A stretch of 10,548 bases of DNA from Flavobacteriales bacterium (GTDB taxonomy: Bacteria; Bacteroidota; Bacteroidia; Flavobacteriales; Parvicellaceae), in the NCBI GenBank assembly GCA_014239715.1, contig JAAZYJ010000021.1, positions 1 to 10,548 on the forward strand, written 5' to 3'. The notes beneath the pieces were generated by a model. It did no database searches. It had not been told where the DNA came from and was given only the letters and a program-made list of their open reading frames with translations. This document shows positions 1-8,634 of this stretch, piece by piece. Each line of letters starts with the position of its first letter. The stretch's first letter is position 1. Made by a program: the position numbers and the translations under genes.

Positions 1-2541
1 AATCAATCCGTTGAAAATGGCCATCTTCTGAAGGGAATTCTGGCTACAGATAAATCTGTTGCCCCGTTTCTGTTAAAGAAAATCGGTGCAAACCCCAGTA
101 TTATGGAGCAAGCATTGGACCAGATCATTGCTACATACCCGAAAGTCCAGGGTGGAGAAACAAACATTGGCAGAAATGCAGGTGCTACATTAAGGCACGC
201 GATTAACATTGCGCGGGAGATGGATGACGAGTTCGTTTCAATTGAACATTTGCTGTTAGGCATGCTTAAAAGCAGTGGGAACACCACACAGCTGCTCAAA
301 GATAACGGCGCCAATAAAAAGAACCTTAAGCTGGCTATAGATGAGCTTCGAAAAGGAGAAAGAGTGGTAAGTCAGGATCAGGAAAGCACATACAATTCAT
401 TAGAGAAGTTTGCTAAAAACCTGAATCAGATCGCTGCTGACGGCAAGCTTGACCCGGTTATTGGTAGAGACGATGAAATTAGAAGGGTCCTTCAAATTCT
501 ATCAAGAAGAACCAAGAACAATCCCATTTTGATCGGAGAACCGGGAGTTGGTAAAACGGCCATAGCGGAAGGCATTGCCCACCGAATTATCAACGGCGAT
601 ATTCCGGAAAACCTTCAGGGAAAAACCTTGTTTTCACTCGATATGGGGGCTCTAATAGCCGGTGCCAAGTTCAAAGGAGAGTTTGAAGAGCGGCTGAAGG
701 CAGTTATCAAGGAGGTTATAAAAAGCGACGGGGAGATCATCCTATTCATTGATGAGATCCATACACTAGTGGGCGCAGGCGGCGGCCAAGGTGCCATGGA
801 TGCAGCAAATATCCTCAAACCGGCATTGGCAAGAGGTCAGCTGAGAGCCGTAGGAGCGACAACACTGGATGAATACCAAAAATATTTTGAAAAGGACAGA
901 GCATTGGAAAGGCGATTCCAGAAAATACTTGTGGATGAACCTAGTCAGGAAGACGCAATTTCAATTTTACGAGGGATCAAGGAGAAATATGAATCACATC
1001 ATAAGGTGATGATCAAAGACGAAGCCATCATTGCTGCTGTCGAGCTGTCTCAGCGGTACATTACCGAGCGATTTCTTCCTGATAAAGCAATAGACCTGAT
1101 CGATGAATCTGCTTCTAAACTCCGAATGGAGATCAATTCGAAACCGGAAGAGCTGGACGAAATAGAGAGAAGGATCATGCAGCTGGAGATCGAACGGGAA
1201 GCGATCAAGAGAGAAAATGACGAAGCTAAGCTAAAGGTAATCGGGAAAGAACTGTCTGAACTCAATGAACAACGAACTGATTTCAGAGCAAAATGGGTTG
1301 CCGAAAGAGATGTGATCGAGAACATTCAAAATGCCAAACGATCCATTGAGGAGCTGAAGCATCAAGCCGAAGCAGCTGAAAGGAACGGAAATTATGAGCT
1401 TGTTGCAGAGATCAGGTACGGAAAGATCAAGGAATCTGAAGCTTTGATTAAGGAAAACAAGTATAAACTTGTTGAAATACAGAAGAATAGCAAACTAGTA
1501 AAAGAGGAGGTTGATGCGGAAGAGATAGCAGATGTTGTTGCGAAATGGACGGGAATTCCGGTGACCAAAATGCTTGAGAGCGAAAAAGAAAAATTACTCA
1601 GACTTGAGGACGTACTGAGCAAAAGAGTCGTTGGCCAATCTGAAGCAATTGAAGCTGTTTCCAATGCAGTCAGAAGAAGTAGATCGGGATTGCAGGATGA
1701 GCAAAAACCAATTGGCTCATTCATTTTTCTGGGCAGCACGGGAGTAGGCAAAACAGAGCTCGCGAAGGCTCTTTCAGAATTCCTGTTCAACGACGAAACA
1801 TCAATGACTCGTATTGATATGAGCGAATATCAGGAACGACATAGTGTTTCTCGCCTGGTTGGAGCACCTCCGGGGTATGTAGGCTATGAAGAGGGCGGTC
1901 AGCTTACTGAAGCGGTAAGAAGACGCCCCTACTCCGTTTTATTGCTTGACGAGATCGAAAAGGCTCATCCTGATGTCTTCAACATCCTGTTACAAGTACT
2001 TGATGATGGCAGGCTCACCGACAACAAAGGCAGAACTGTTAATTTCAAGAATACGATCATTATCATGACCTCTAATATTGGCGCACATCTGATACAGGAA
2101 GGCTTTGAAGAAATGACGGAAAGCAATACCGAATCAGTATTGGCTAAGACCAAGGTCGCTGTTTATGAGCTTCTGAAACAATCCGTACGACCCGAATTTC
2201 TCAATCGGATCGATGAAACGATCATGTTCAACCCATTGTCAAGAAACAACATTAAAGATATAGTCAAAATGCAGCTGGCACAGCTACAAAAACGTCTATC
2301 TAATAAGGATCTGAAGATCAGTGCTTCAGAAGATGCGATAGAATGGCTGGCCCAACTGTCTTATGACCCACAATTCGGAGCAAGACCGGTTAAAAGAATC
2401 ATGCAGAAACAGGTTCTGAACGAATTATCTAAGCAATTACTATCCGGAAATGTAGACACCACCCAAACCATTGTTCTGGACGCATTCGAGAACAACATTG
2501 TGTTCAGAAAAGCAATTAAAAATGAAGAGGTGACAGAATAA
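1..2541 (+). CDS. clpB: ATP-dependent chaperone ClpB (protein disaggregase), 5' end cut off by window edge
   Basis: Cytoplasmic Hsp100 disaggregase that, with DnaK/DnaJ/GrpE, threads aggregated proteins through a hexameric pore. The frame is open from base 1, so 846 residues are visible; from the usual Bacteroidota length I estimate about 25 residues are missing. The ATG at 103 is internal, because the codons before it encode conserved Clp N-domain sequence ([10 protein letters not shown]). Visible in order (numbered from base 1): Clp N repeat domain to about 120; first AAA+ module with Walker A GEPGVGKT (179-186), pore loop [11 protein letters not shown] (221-231) and Walker B LFIDEIH (about 248-254); long charged coiled-coil middle domain (about 384-504); second AAA+ module with Walker A GSTGVGKT (578-585), pore loop GYVGYEEGG (625-633) and Walker B LLLDEIEK (647-654); C-terminal D2-small domain. 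The long middle domain and the lack of a ClpP-docking IGF/IGL loop separate it from ClpA and ClpC. All nucleotide-binding residues look intact. No upstream heat-shock regulatory site is visible because the start lies outside. Confidence 0.96.
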   Translation, partial: NQSVENGHLLKGILATDKSVAPFLLKKIGANPSIMEQALDQIIATYPKVQGGETNIGRNAGATLRHAINIAREMDDEFVSIEHLLLGMLKSSGNTTQLLKDNGANKKNLKLAIDELRKGERVVSQDQESTYNSLEKFAKNLNQIAADGKLDPVIGRDDEIRRVLQILSRRTKNNPILIGEPGVGKTAIAEGIAHRIINGDIPENLQGKTLFSLDMGALIAGAKFKGEFEERLKAVIKEVIKSDGEIILFIDEIHTLVGAGGGQGAMDAANILKPALARGQLRAVGATTLDEYQKYFEKDRALERRFQKILVDEPSQEDAISILRGIKEKYESHHKVMIKDEAIIAAVELSQRYITERFLPDKAIDLIDESASKLRMEINSKPEELDEIERRIMQLEIEREAIKRENDEAKLKVIGKELSELNEQRTDFRAKWVAERDVIENIQNAKRSIEELKHQAEAAERNGNYELVAEIRYGKIKESEALIKENKYKLVEIQKNSKLVKEEVDAEEIADVVAKWTGIPVTKMLESEKEKLLRLEDVLSKRVVGQSEAIEAVSNAVRRSRSGLQDEQKPIGSFIFLGSTGVGKTELAKALSEFLFNDETSMTRIDMSEYQERHSVSRLVGAPPGYVGYEEGGQLTEAVRRRPYSVLLLDEIEKAHPDVFNILLQVLDDGRLTDNKGRTVNFKNTIIIMTSNIGAHLIQEGFEEMTESNTESVLAKTKVAVYELLKQSVRPEFLNRIDETIMFNPLSRNNIKDIVKMQLAQLQKRLSNKDLKISASEDAIEWLAQLSYDPQFGARPVKRIMQKQVLNELSKQLLSGNVDTTQTIVLDAFENNIVFRKAIKNEEVTE

Positions 2542-2577
2542 CTCAAGCTAAATTCCACGCTTACACAATCGTTATTA

Positions 2578-2608
2578 TTGGATTAATTGTAGCTAATTCT
2601 TATCTTCA
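2578..2608 (+). promoter_or_regulatory. Possible Bacteroidota-type promoter upstream of the alkane hydroxylase gene
   Basis: A TTG at 2578-2580 is followed after 20 bases by TATCTTCA (2601-2608). The known Bacteroidota sigma-ABfr consensus is TTTG, 19-21 bases, TAnnTTTG. The -33 part and the first half of the -7 part fit; the last two bases of the -7 part do not. It sits in the 82-base gap between clpB and the hydroxylase gene, ending 15 bases before its ATG. With such short AT-rich elements, a chance match is quite possible. Confidence 0.28.
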
Positions 2609-2623
2609 GTCTACAGCAATCAC

Positions 2624-3700
2624 ATGAGAAAGCTCAAGTATTTTATGATCTTCACGGGGCCACTATGCGGTGTCTTCTCACTTTGGTGGACAGGTTTTTG
2701 GCCATGGCTACTGCCTGTTTATGCTTATTTCCTCATTCCAATCTTTGAATTCATTCTGCCCGTCAACACGCGCAACATGACTACCGATGAAGAAGACCGT
2801 GCTAAAAAAGATAAATTCTATGACCTTTTGCTCTATAGCCTTGTGCCGATCCAATATGGCCTATTACTTTTGTTCTTGGTCGGAATCACAACTCAAGAGC
2901 TACAATGGCACGAATTGGTTGGCAGAGTTATTTCGTTTGGAGTAGCATGCGTAGTTCTTGGAATAAACGTGGCGCACGAATTGGGACATCGGGCAAATAA
3001 GATCGAGCGAATTTTTGCAAAAACATTACTTCTTTCCACCCAATACATGCATTTTATCATTGAACACAATAAAGGCCACCATAAAAATGTAGGAACACCA
3101 AAGGATCCTGCAACTGCAAGAAAAGGAGAAGATCTATACAGCTTCTGGCTTCGGTCAGTTACATTCAGCTATTTCTCAGCATGGAGAATTGAGTTAAAAA
3201 GATTAAAATCAAAGGGAATACGAGCCTTCTCGATCAGGAATCAGATGCTACAGTTCGCGGTGTTCCAGATTGCGCTGCTGATCACTGTTTGGTACTTTTT
3301 CGGCACCACTGCCTTCGTCTGCTACATCGCGGCCTCAGCTGTAGGTGTACTTTTCTTCGAAACCGTTAATTATCTCGAGCATTATGGCCTGGTAAGACGG
3401 TTAAAAGAAAACGGAAGCTATGAGAGAGTTGAATCCATGCACTCCTGGAATTCGGATCACATAATCGGAAGAGCGATACTATTCGAAGTAACGCGTCATG
3501 CAGACCACCACTTTATGGCAAGCAGGAAATACCAGATCTTAAGAAGCTACAGTGACGCCCCTCAGCTACCTGCAGGATACCCGGTTATGATCCTGTGTGC
3601 TCTTGTGCCACCATTGTGGTTTACGATCATGCACAGGCATATGGATAAAATAAAACAGCAACGACTAAAAGCGGGGAAACCCATCACAAGCATTTCATGA
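2624..3700 (+). CDS. alkB: AlkB-type alkane 1-monooxygenase (membrane di-iron hydroxylase)
   Basis: Integral inner-membrane enzyme expected to hydroxylate the terminal carbon of alkanes or a related lipid-like substrate, using electrons from a rubredoxin or similar carrier that is not in this window. The 358 residues carry the full AlkB histidine set: HELGH (118-122), EHNKGHH (147-153) followed by the family-typical GTPKDPATARKGE, NYLEHYGL (249-256), and RHADHH (291-296). The NYLEHYGL motif and the GTPKDPA stretch favour AlkB over ordinary fatty-acid desaturases. Hydrophobic segments lie near residues 5-25, 28-47, 67-88, 101-117, 208-226, 229-247 and 319-336. It is somewhat shorter than the roughly 400-residue Pseudomonas AlkB and has no fused rubredoxin. 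ATG at 2624 is the first sensible start and gives the normal N-terminus; no clear Shine-Dalgarno sequence precedes it. The stop overlaps the next gene by 4 bases. Substrate range cannot be read from sequence; a lipid-modifying role rather than alkane growth is possible. Confidence 0.87.
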   Translation: MRKLKYFMIFTGPLCGVFSLWWTGFWPWLLPVYAYFLIPIFEFILPVNTRNMTTDEEDRAKKDKFYDLLLYSLVPIQYGLLLLFLVGITTQELQWHELVGRVISFGVACVVLGINVAHELGHRANKIERIFAKTLLLSTQYMHFIIEHNKGHHKNVGTPKDPATARKGEDLYSFWLRSVTFSYFSAWRIELKRLKSKGIRAFSIRNQMLQFAVFQIALLITVWYFFGTTAFVCYIAASAVGVLFFETVNYLEHYGLVRRLKENGSYERVESMHSWNSDHIIGRAILFEVTRHADHHFMASRKYQILRSYSDAPQLPAGYPVMILCALVPPLWFTIMHRHMDKIKQQRLKAGKPITSIS

Positions 3701-4191
3701 AAACACTTTATTTGATCAGGCATGCAAAATCAAGCTGGAAAGACAGCGGAATGACGGATTTTGAACGGCCTCTTAATGAAAGGGGCGATCGCGATGCAAG
3801 TGAAATGGGGCGCCGACTGCAGGACCGCAATGACATTCCCGACCTGATTATTTCCAGCGAAGCTAAACGAGCGCTGACCACTGCGAAAAAGATCCAAGCA
3901 GCGCTACAAGGTGACGTTGATTTCATGACAGACCCAAGGCTATATCACTCCTCACCTAGCACAATACTAAAAGTGATCAACGAAGTAGGTGCCCATATCC
4001 AAAGCCTGTGTATTGTTTGTCACAATCCGGGAATAAGCGAGCTGAATTACGCACTTACCGGCCAGGCCATAGAAATGGCCACAGCTGCAATTGCTAAAAT
4101 CGAGTTTGACATTGACGGCTGGGAAGCAGCTTATCATGGCTGCGGATCACTGGTTCGTTTTGACTATCCTAAAAACATCCAAACACGTTAA
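3697..4191 (+). CDS. SixA-like histidine phosphatase family protein (COG2062 type)
   Basis: Small cytoplasmic member of the histidine (phosphoglycerate-mutase-like) phosphatase superfamily, 164 residues, the usual length of stand-alone SixA-like proteins. The catalytic signature is RHAKSSW (residues 8-14), with H9 the phospho-accepting histidine. Supporting residues include R24-P25 (the 'RPL' element), R58 in SSEAKRAL, the family 'LYH' at 82-84, and the second catalytic histidine H109 in CHNPG. No signal peptide or membrane segment is seen. E. coli SixA dephosphorylates phosphohistidine (the ArcB HPt domain and the nitrogen PTS protein NPr); the substrate here is unknown. Its ATG overlaps the TGA of the hydroxylase gene in an ATGA junction, so translation is probably coupled. 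The genes run convergent to the next one, with 67 bases between stops. The superfamily is certain; the exact target is not. Confidence 0.88.
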   Translation: MKTLYLIRHAKSSWKDSGMTDFERPLNERGDRDASEMGRRLQDRNDIPDLIISSEAKRALTTAKKIQAALQGDVDFMTDPRLYHSSPSTILKVINEVGAHIQSLCIVCHNPGISELNYALTGQAIEMATAAIAKIEFDIDGWEAAYHGCGSLVRFDYPKNIQTR

Positions 4192-4258
4192 GCCAAACTT
4201 GATAGACCTCAATTTATCGAATAATGTTCTTCCTGCTACAAGAAGTTCGTATTTCTGT

Positions 4259-6232
4259 TTAATTAAATCCGCCTCTAATTAACTCTCGAAACAACACCCT
4301 TAGAAATTTCTTTGCCTCCTTTTTAGCGGCATCCCCAGCGGGGTTATAATGATAAGTTTGAGTCGTATAATCACACGCTCTACGAAAAGTTTCAAATAGA
4401 TCTTTCTCAAATTTCGCCTTAGACACTTCTCTAAAAACGCCACTGGTTAAGTCAAATTGGGTTCGACCAGAAACCAACAAATCAGCGGTTGAATTAATGT
4501 CCACCGCAACACAAGAAGCGGCCAAGTCAATTTCTTTTGCCATTAACTTTATCCTCCCTTTGATTTTTCTTATGTCGTTCATCAGGTCAACATTAAGGTC
4601 CGTAACCACAATTAAGTGGCTGAATCTCTTGTCTGCCATTTCCTTTGCTATTCCAAGACCGTGAATTACGCCAGGAGTTGGATCAGTTCCACCTTTAGCA
4701 ACATAAGATTTTAATAGAACACTTAATTCCTCAACACTCATGTCCGATTTCTTTCCAACATAGAGCTCCTCTGATGCAGTACTAAATGCAGTGATAGATA
4801 CAATGGCCGATGAAGGAGCTTGCTCATATAACTTCTTTACGGTCCTTATTGCCCGTCCTTTATTCAATTTCATGGAACCAGAATAATCTATGACAAAATG
4901 ATAATTCATCGTGTCATTATATTCTTCTATACAATCACAGGGTATTCCTTCACCACCTGCACTATTATTTTCATAAATATGGAAAATTGCACTTCTCAGC
5001 TCTGATGCCTCAACTTTCACGAAATTGGCTTCATACGGCTCTAGTTTTTCAGCATGTTTTGCTTCACTTTCAATATGGACGGAAGTCAATTTCCTTCCTT
5101 TTTTCTCATATTCATTTTTTACAACCGCTACAATCCTATTGGAGACAATAAAATTCCCGTCTGAGATTAGAACAATCCTTGCAGAATCTTGCACGCCATC
5201 TTCACCCCAGCTAATGGAGGCTTCTCGCAATCCTTCATATACGTTGGTTCCTCCGCCTAGCTTCACAGCCGACAATAGGCTATCTACTTTTTGTGGCGTA
5301 TCGCCATCTAATATCCCCGCATATATCGGATCAGAATTCGTAGAAAATATTGAGAATGTAATGGGCGTTCCTTTTGGTAAATGCTCTAGCAACTCAACCA
5401 AATTAGTTCTTAACGAATCGAACAACGCATTTTGTTTCATGGACCCCGACGCATCCAAGACAAATAAATAGGGTTTTAACCCTGCCGCAACGATTACAGT
5501 ATCTTCATTTACTATTGGTGGATCAGCACACCCGCAATCACTGTCGTTACTTTTAGCAACAACTGACACATCGTCTAGTTGATAATAGGCCTTGTTTTGA
5601 AATCCATCTACCTTGAAATATGGTTTCATTCCTAATTCTTTGATTTCAACTGCCTCGGCCTCACCGAACATTCCGAAACTAACGTAAACTTCACCCCCAC
5701 TAGCCACAAAGTATGCATTGTATTCTTGCCATTTGGTATTTGTAACCGGTTGTTTATCGTTCATGTAGATATCTGCTTCTTGCTTTCTTAAGTCTTCAAC
5801 ATGATTAATTAAATCCTTGTCATGATGAAATAGAAGTCCAACATTTGACGCAGCCCATTTAGAAGTGCGATGAAGCAATACACTGAAGGTGACACAATAG
5901 GACTGACCAGCTACTAATGGAGCTGAAAGTTCACCTGTTATGTATTCAAATTTTGTTTTCTCCTGTTTTGAGCCGCCAAGGACCAGACCTACAGCCGAGT
6001 TTCCTGAATTTGCTTTGGCCACACCTCTTTCGGGTGATTTAAAAAGATGAGGGGATCTTTTCTTAAGCGGGCTGTACCAATGCTTAGCCAAATACCCCGG
6101 TTTTCGAAGTTCTCTAGACCCCGTAAACGAAAAAGTGGTCTCTTCAAACCCCTCGTTTAGCACCAGGTTAGTCTGACTATATCCGAATGAATGGAAAATC
6201 AATCCGAACATGAAACAAATAACAGCTCTCAT
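4259..6232 (-). CDS. Secreted protein with tandem von Willebrand factor A domains
   Basis: Predicted exported protein of 657 residues. I place the start at the ATG at 6232 rather than an upstream TTG (6274), because it begins directly with a signal peptide (hydrophobic core to about residue 16, ending GYSQ at 17-20). Residues about 21-228 form a beta-rich region opening with NLVLNEGFEE, a beginning typical of jelly-roll/galactose-binding-like modules in secreted Bacteroidota proteins. Two vWA domains follow. The first starts near residue 255, with MIDAS residues D260-A-S-G-S264, T329 in GGTN and D358 in SDGN. The second starts near residue 443, with D449-Y-S-G-S453, T516 in GGTDP and D545 in VTDL. 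Both metal sites look complete, so Mg2+-dependent protein binding is plausible. Each vWA domain is preceded by a Cys-x-Cys pair (C233/C235 and C432/C434). No lipobox, C-terminal sorting domain or OmpA domain is seen. It is transcribed divergently from the secreted protein at 6434. The role is unknown; surface adhesion or assembly is an inference only. Confidence 0.85.
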   Translation of the reverse strand: MRAVICFMFGLIFHSFGYSQTNLVLNEGFEETTFSFTGSRELRKPGYLAKHWYSPLKKRSPHLFKSPERGVAKANSGNSAVGLVLGGSKQEKTKFEYITGELSAPLVAGQSYCVTFSVLLHRTSKWAASNVGLLFHHDKDLINHVEDLRKQEADIYMNDKQPVTNTKWQEYNAYFVASGGEVYVSFGMFGEAEAVEIKELGMKPYFKVDGFQNKAYYQLDDVSVVAKSNDSDCGCADPPIVNEDTVIVAAGLKPYLFVLDASGSMKQNALFDSLRTNLVELLEHLPKGTPITFSIFSTNSDPIYAGILDGDTPQKVDSLLSAVKLGGGTNVYEGLREASISWGEDGVQDSARIVLISDGNFIVSNRIVAVVKNEYEKKGRKLTSVHIESEAKHAEKLEPYEANFVKVEASELRSAIFHIYENNSAGGEGIPCDCIEEYNDTMNYHFVIDYSGSMKLNKGRAIRTVKKLYEQAPSSAIVSITAFSTASEELYVGKKSDMSVEELSVLLKSYVAKGGTDPTPGVIHGLGIAKEMADKRFSHLIVVTDLNVDLMNDIRKIKGRIKLMAKEIDLAASCVAVDINSTADLLVSGRTQFDLTSGVFREVSKAKFEKDLFETFRRACDYTTQTYHYNPAGDAAKKEAKKFLRVLFRELIRGGFN

Positions 6233-6433
6233 TTTTTCAATTTTCTTTTCTAAAGATGGCAAGTTTTGTGCCAATGGGCGTCAAAAGATAACCAAACAAA
6301 CCCATGCATTAATTTACTTTTTTTGAGAATTTGAGGTTAGCTTTGAGATAAACTTAAAAACATCCACACACAGTAAGCCAAAGCTGAAATAAATTCATTT
6401 ACCTTAGGGCAACCAATTTCTTAACTTACTTTT
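6233..6433. other. Divergent intergenic region shared by two secreted-protein genes
   Basis: AT-rich, 201 bases, and must hold the promoters of both flanking genes. On the + strand TAGCTTTG (6338-6345) is a perfect TAnnTTTG -7 element of the Bacteroidota type, but no TTTG lies 19-21 bases upstream, so it is only a candidate. On the - strand TATCTTTTG (6282-6290) resembles a -7 element with one extra T, again without a good -33 element. No ribosome binding site of the GGAGG type precedes either ATG; the minus-strand gene has an A-rich leader just upstream of its start, as is common in this phylum. No repeat or small gene was found. Confidence 0.5.
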
Positions 6434-7924
6434 ATGAACCTCAAGCATTACCCAACTTTAATTGCCGTAATCCTGTGCTCATTTCAAGCCTATAGCCAAC
6501 CAACTGATGCAGCAATTCTAAAAAAATTGAGCACTAATAGCAACAATCCCGATCACATTTCCACTTCTCTTAGTAAAAAGGGAAATATCGAAAAGGAAAT
6601 ACAGAACGGAAAAACCGTAACCACTTATACCAGATGGTATTCGTCGAAATTAAAAACAGAATGGTCTGGAGTTACTCGAGTCTATTCTGCCGCGATAATT
6701 TATGAATCACAGGGCGGAAGTTGGGTCTATCGGTCAAAAACCGTAGGTAATAATTCCTTTCTGGGAATGAGCGATCCAACGATCCAAGAAATAACCACAT
6801 TGATAAACCAAGACCAAATTGCATTTATTGGGCCAATAAGCTCCAAATCATTTCTGACAAAATTGCAAGACATAAAATTTGCAGATGAGCCAAAAATGTA
6901 TTGGCCCAAGCCCACAAACGTTGAGCTTAATATAACGGCGGTTTACGATAAAAAAGGGCCTTCCCCAAAAATAATGACCATGCAGGGAAATTTCAGATTG
7001 AAACTAGAAAGAGATGACATCAATGCTCCTTGGAAAATCATACATAGTCACAAGCAATATGATAAAGAAGTCAATTCCCGATCCCTTAGTTTAGAAGATT
7101 ATAAGCAGCTTTTATCACTCACTCAACAAATATCAAGCTCCAATAATAAAAATCATCTTGAAAAACTGCCTGAGATTATGGTGCCCAAATACTCGAGCCA
7201 TAATGATCTTGTTCGTCATTCTGTAGAGATTATGAAAAAAAATGACCCACTACTTATGGAAGCGTTTGTGAGAAAATCTTTATCCGACTATTACTTTGAC
7301 AAAACCATGGATCAAGTGCTGACCAAAGAAGGAAATGAACTGTTAAATGAACTCCTATCTTCTTTCTCGGGTTATTCAACTCAATATTGTCCAAAACCTC
7401 TAATTAAAAGCTCTGGAGAAAACACCACGAGCTGGTACAATAAAAACCACTCTGAATACATTCGACTGGATTCTCGGGATATGCAGAACGGATTACGAGA
7501 AATCACTCGATTTGAGATCGGAATGCTCGATCCGTCTTCAGAAGACTATACCAAAGTAAATGAAATGGCCTGTAAAACTTACTCAAACCCCCTCAAGCGA
7601 GCAAAAGGAAAAGCAATAAAATCAGTAATGGGAGAAATGGTTTTTTGCAAATACGGAAGTACAAAATGGACCTATGTCGGCCAAATTAACGGAACCTCTT
7701 CGTTGGGCTATTCTATAAAGTGGTTAGATGAATCCGTTTCGGAAGAACCTGCTTCTTCTTGTTCCAAATACGAACTAATCCCCGGAGATGAGGCGCATTA
7801 TAAAATGGAAAACGGCGACATCGTGCGTGTGTGGATCACTGAAGTAAGGGGCATTCGGGCCCAAATCGAAGACATTCACGGAAATCGCCTCATTGTTTTC
7901 TTAAAGTCTCTCCGATTCAAATAA
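6434..7924 (+). CDS. Secreted protein of unknown function (496 residues)
   Basis: I do not recognise the family. The N-terminus is a clear signal peptide: charged start, hydrophobic TLIAVILCSF, then AYSQ with likely cleavage after residue 22. The mature part looks soluble and mixed alpha/beta. Residues 60-135 hold alternating beta-like sequence rich in Tyr and Trp (TYTRWYSS, GGSWVYRS). Residues 155-210 form another beta-rich stretch ending in APWKIIHSHKQYD, reminiscent of NTF2-like lipid or ligand-binding folds. Residues 218-312 look helical. The last 50 residues (GDEAHYKMENGDIVRVWITE onward) resemble a small SH3/Tudor-like barrel, with alternating hydrophobics and a GNRLIVFL strand. There are few cysteines and no transmembrane segment, lipobox or sorting domain. 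ATG 6434 is chosen because it starts the signal peptide. The gene diverges from the vWA gene and converges on msrA. Compartment (periplasm or outside) is likely; function is unknown. Confidence 0.8.
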   Translation: MNLKHYPTLIAVILCSFQAYSQPTDAAILKKLSTNSNNPDHISTSLSKKGNIEKEIQNGKTVTTYTRWYSSKLKTEWSGVTRVYSAAIIYESQGGSWVYRSKTVGNNSFLGMSDPTIQEITTLINQDQIAFIGPISSKSFLTKLQDIKFADEPKMYWPKPTNVELNITAVYDKKGPSPKIMTMQGNFRLKLERDDINAPWKIIHSHKQYDKEVNSRSLSLEDYKQLLSLTQQISSSNNKNHLEKLPEIMVPKYSSHNDLVRHSVEIMKKNDPLLMEAFVRKSLSDYYFDKTMDQVLTKEGNELLNELLSSFSGYSTQYCPKPLIKSSGENTTSWYNKNHSEYIRLDSRDMQNGLREITRFEIGMLDPSSEDYTKVNEMACKTYSNPLKRAKGKAIKSVMGEMVFCKYGSTKWTYVGQINGTSSLGYSIKWLDESVSEEPASSCSKYELIPGDEAHYKMENGDIVRVWITEVRGIRAQIEDIHGNRLIVFLKSLRFK

Positions 7925-8043
7925 TTTGTTGTTGTGTATACACGATGACCCTATAACTATTCGCATGTAAGAGCTGAACATGTCAGAAACAAGCAGGAAC
8001 CCCTCGTTATTTCTTTGTATGAAGTAAGTTGAAATATGCTCGG

Positions 8044-8586
8044 CTAATCCCCGCGCAATTTCAAAGAATAGTTCTTTTCAAACTTTTCGATCTTCGGGCG
8101 AATAACAAACTGGCAGTATGGTTCATTTCCATTTTGTTTGTAATAATCATTGTGATAATCCTCCGCCGGAAAAAAATTCGTGTATTCTGTTATTTCAGTC
8201 ACAATCGGGTCATTGAATACGCCTGAATGGTCCAGCTGACCCTTATATTCTTCGGCCACATTTTTTTGTTCATTGTTGTGATAAAATACAGCCGAACGGT
8301 AATGTGGCCCAATGTCATTTCCTTGCCTGTTTAGGGTCGTTGGGTCGTGTATTGACCAAAACATTTCCAGGATCTCATGAACCGACACGATCTCCGGATC
8401 AAAATCCAGTTGTATGACCTCCGCATGGCCTGTACTCTCCTGACACACTTCTTTATAGCTCGGATTGATCACGTGTCCGCCACTAAACCCTACACGAACT
8501 TCCTCTACCCCATTCACGCGTCTGAATACCGCCTCAATGCACCAAAAACAGCCTGCTCCAAGAGTGATTGAGTCCATCTTTGCCAT
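8044..8586 (-). CDS. msrA: Peptide-methionine (S)-S-oxide reductase MsrA
   Basis: Repairs oxidised proteins by reducing the S-epimer of methionine sulfoxide, with electrons from thioredoxin. The 180 residues match the usual single-domain length. The active site is GAGCFWC with nucleophile C13. TGHAE (52-56) supplies the conserved catalytic glutamate E56, NDIGPHYRS (90-98) supplies D91 and Y96, and C158 in NEPYC is the likely resolving cysteine. Canonical enzymes often read GTQYRS or GPQYRS where this has GPHYRS; the key Asp and Tyr remain. No signal peptide is present, so it acts in the cytoplasm, and no MsrB domain is fused. A second in-frame ATG lies at codon 4, and either could be the start. 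It lies 48 bases downstream of dapA on the same strand and could be cotranscribed with it. It ends with TAG, which shows that TAG is a working stop in this genome. Confidence 0.95.
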   Translation of the reverse strand: MAKMDSITLGAGCFWCIEAVFRRVNGVEEVRVGFSGGHVINPSYKEVCQESTGHAEVIQLDFDPEIVSVHEILEMFWSIHDPTTLNRQGNDIGPHYRSAVFYHNNEQKNVAEEYKGQLDHSGVFNDPIVTEITEYTNFFPAEDYHNDYYKQNGNEPYCQFVIRPKIEKFEKNYSLKLRGD

Positions 8587-8634
8587 AGCCTTTGTATTAG
8601 TTCAATTTAAGTCGATTGACATAAACTATAGGTG

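Noticed and set aside
103..2541. ATG 103 as the start of the Clp gene, or assignment as ClpC/ClpA
   Set aside because: Codons 1-34 encode conserved Clp N-domain sequence in frame. The long coiled-coil middle domain and absence of a ClpP-docking loop indicate ClpB.
4226..4248. Hairpin GTTCTTC / GAAGTTC between the convergent sixA-like and vWA genes as a terminator
   Set aside because: Only four contiguous pairs plus two T-T mismatches around a 9-base loop, and no proper T-run; too weak to call.
6232..6274. TTG start at 6274 adding 14 residues to the vWA protein
   Set aside because: The extension puts charged residues before an otherwise standard signal peptide that begins at ATG 6232.
7934..7943. 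Perfect 10-base palindrome GTGTATACAC downstream of the 496-residue protein gene
   Set aside because: It has no loop for a hairpin terminator, occurs once, and is not placed at a promoter; a chance palindrome of this length is expected.
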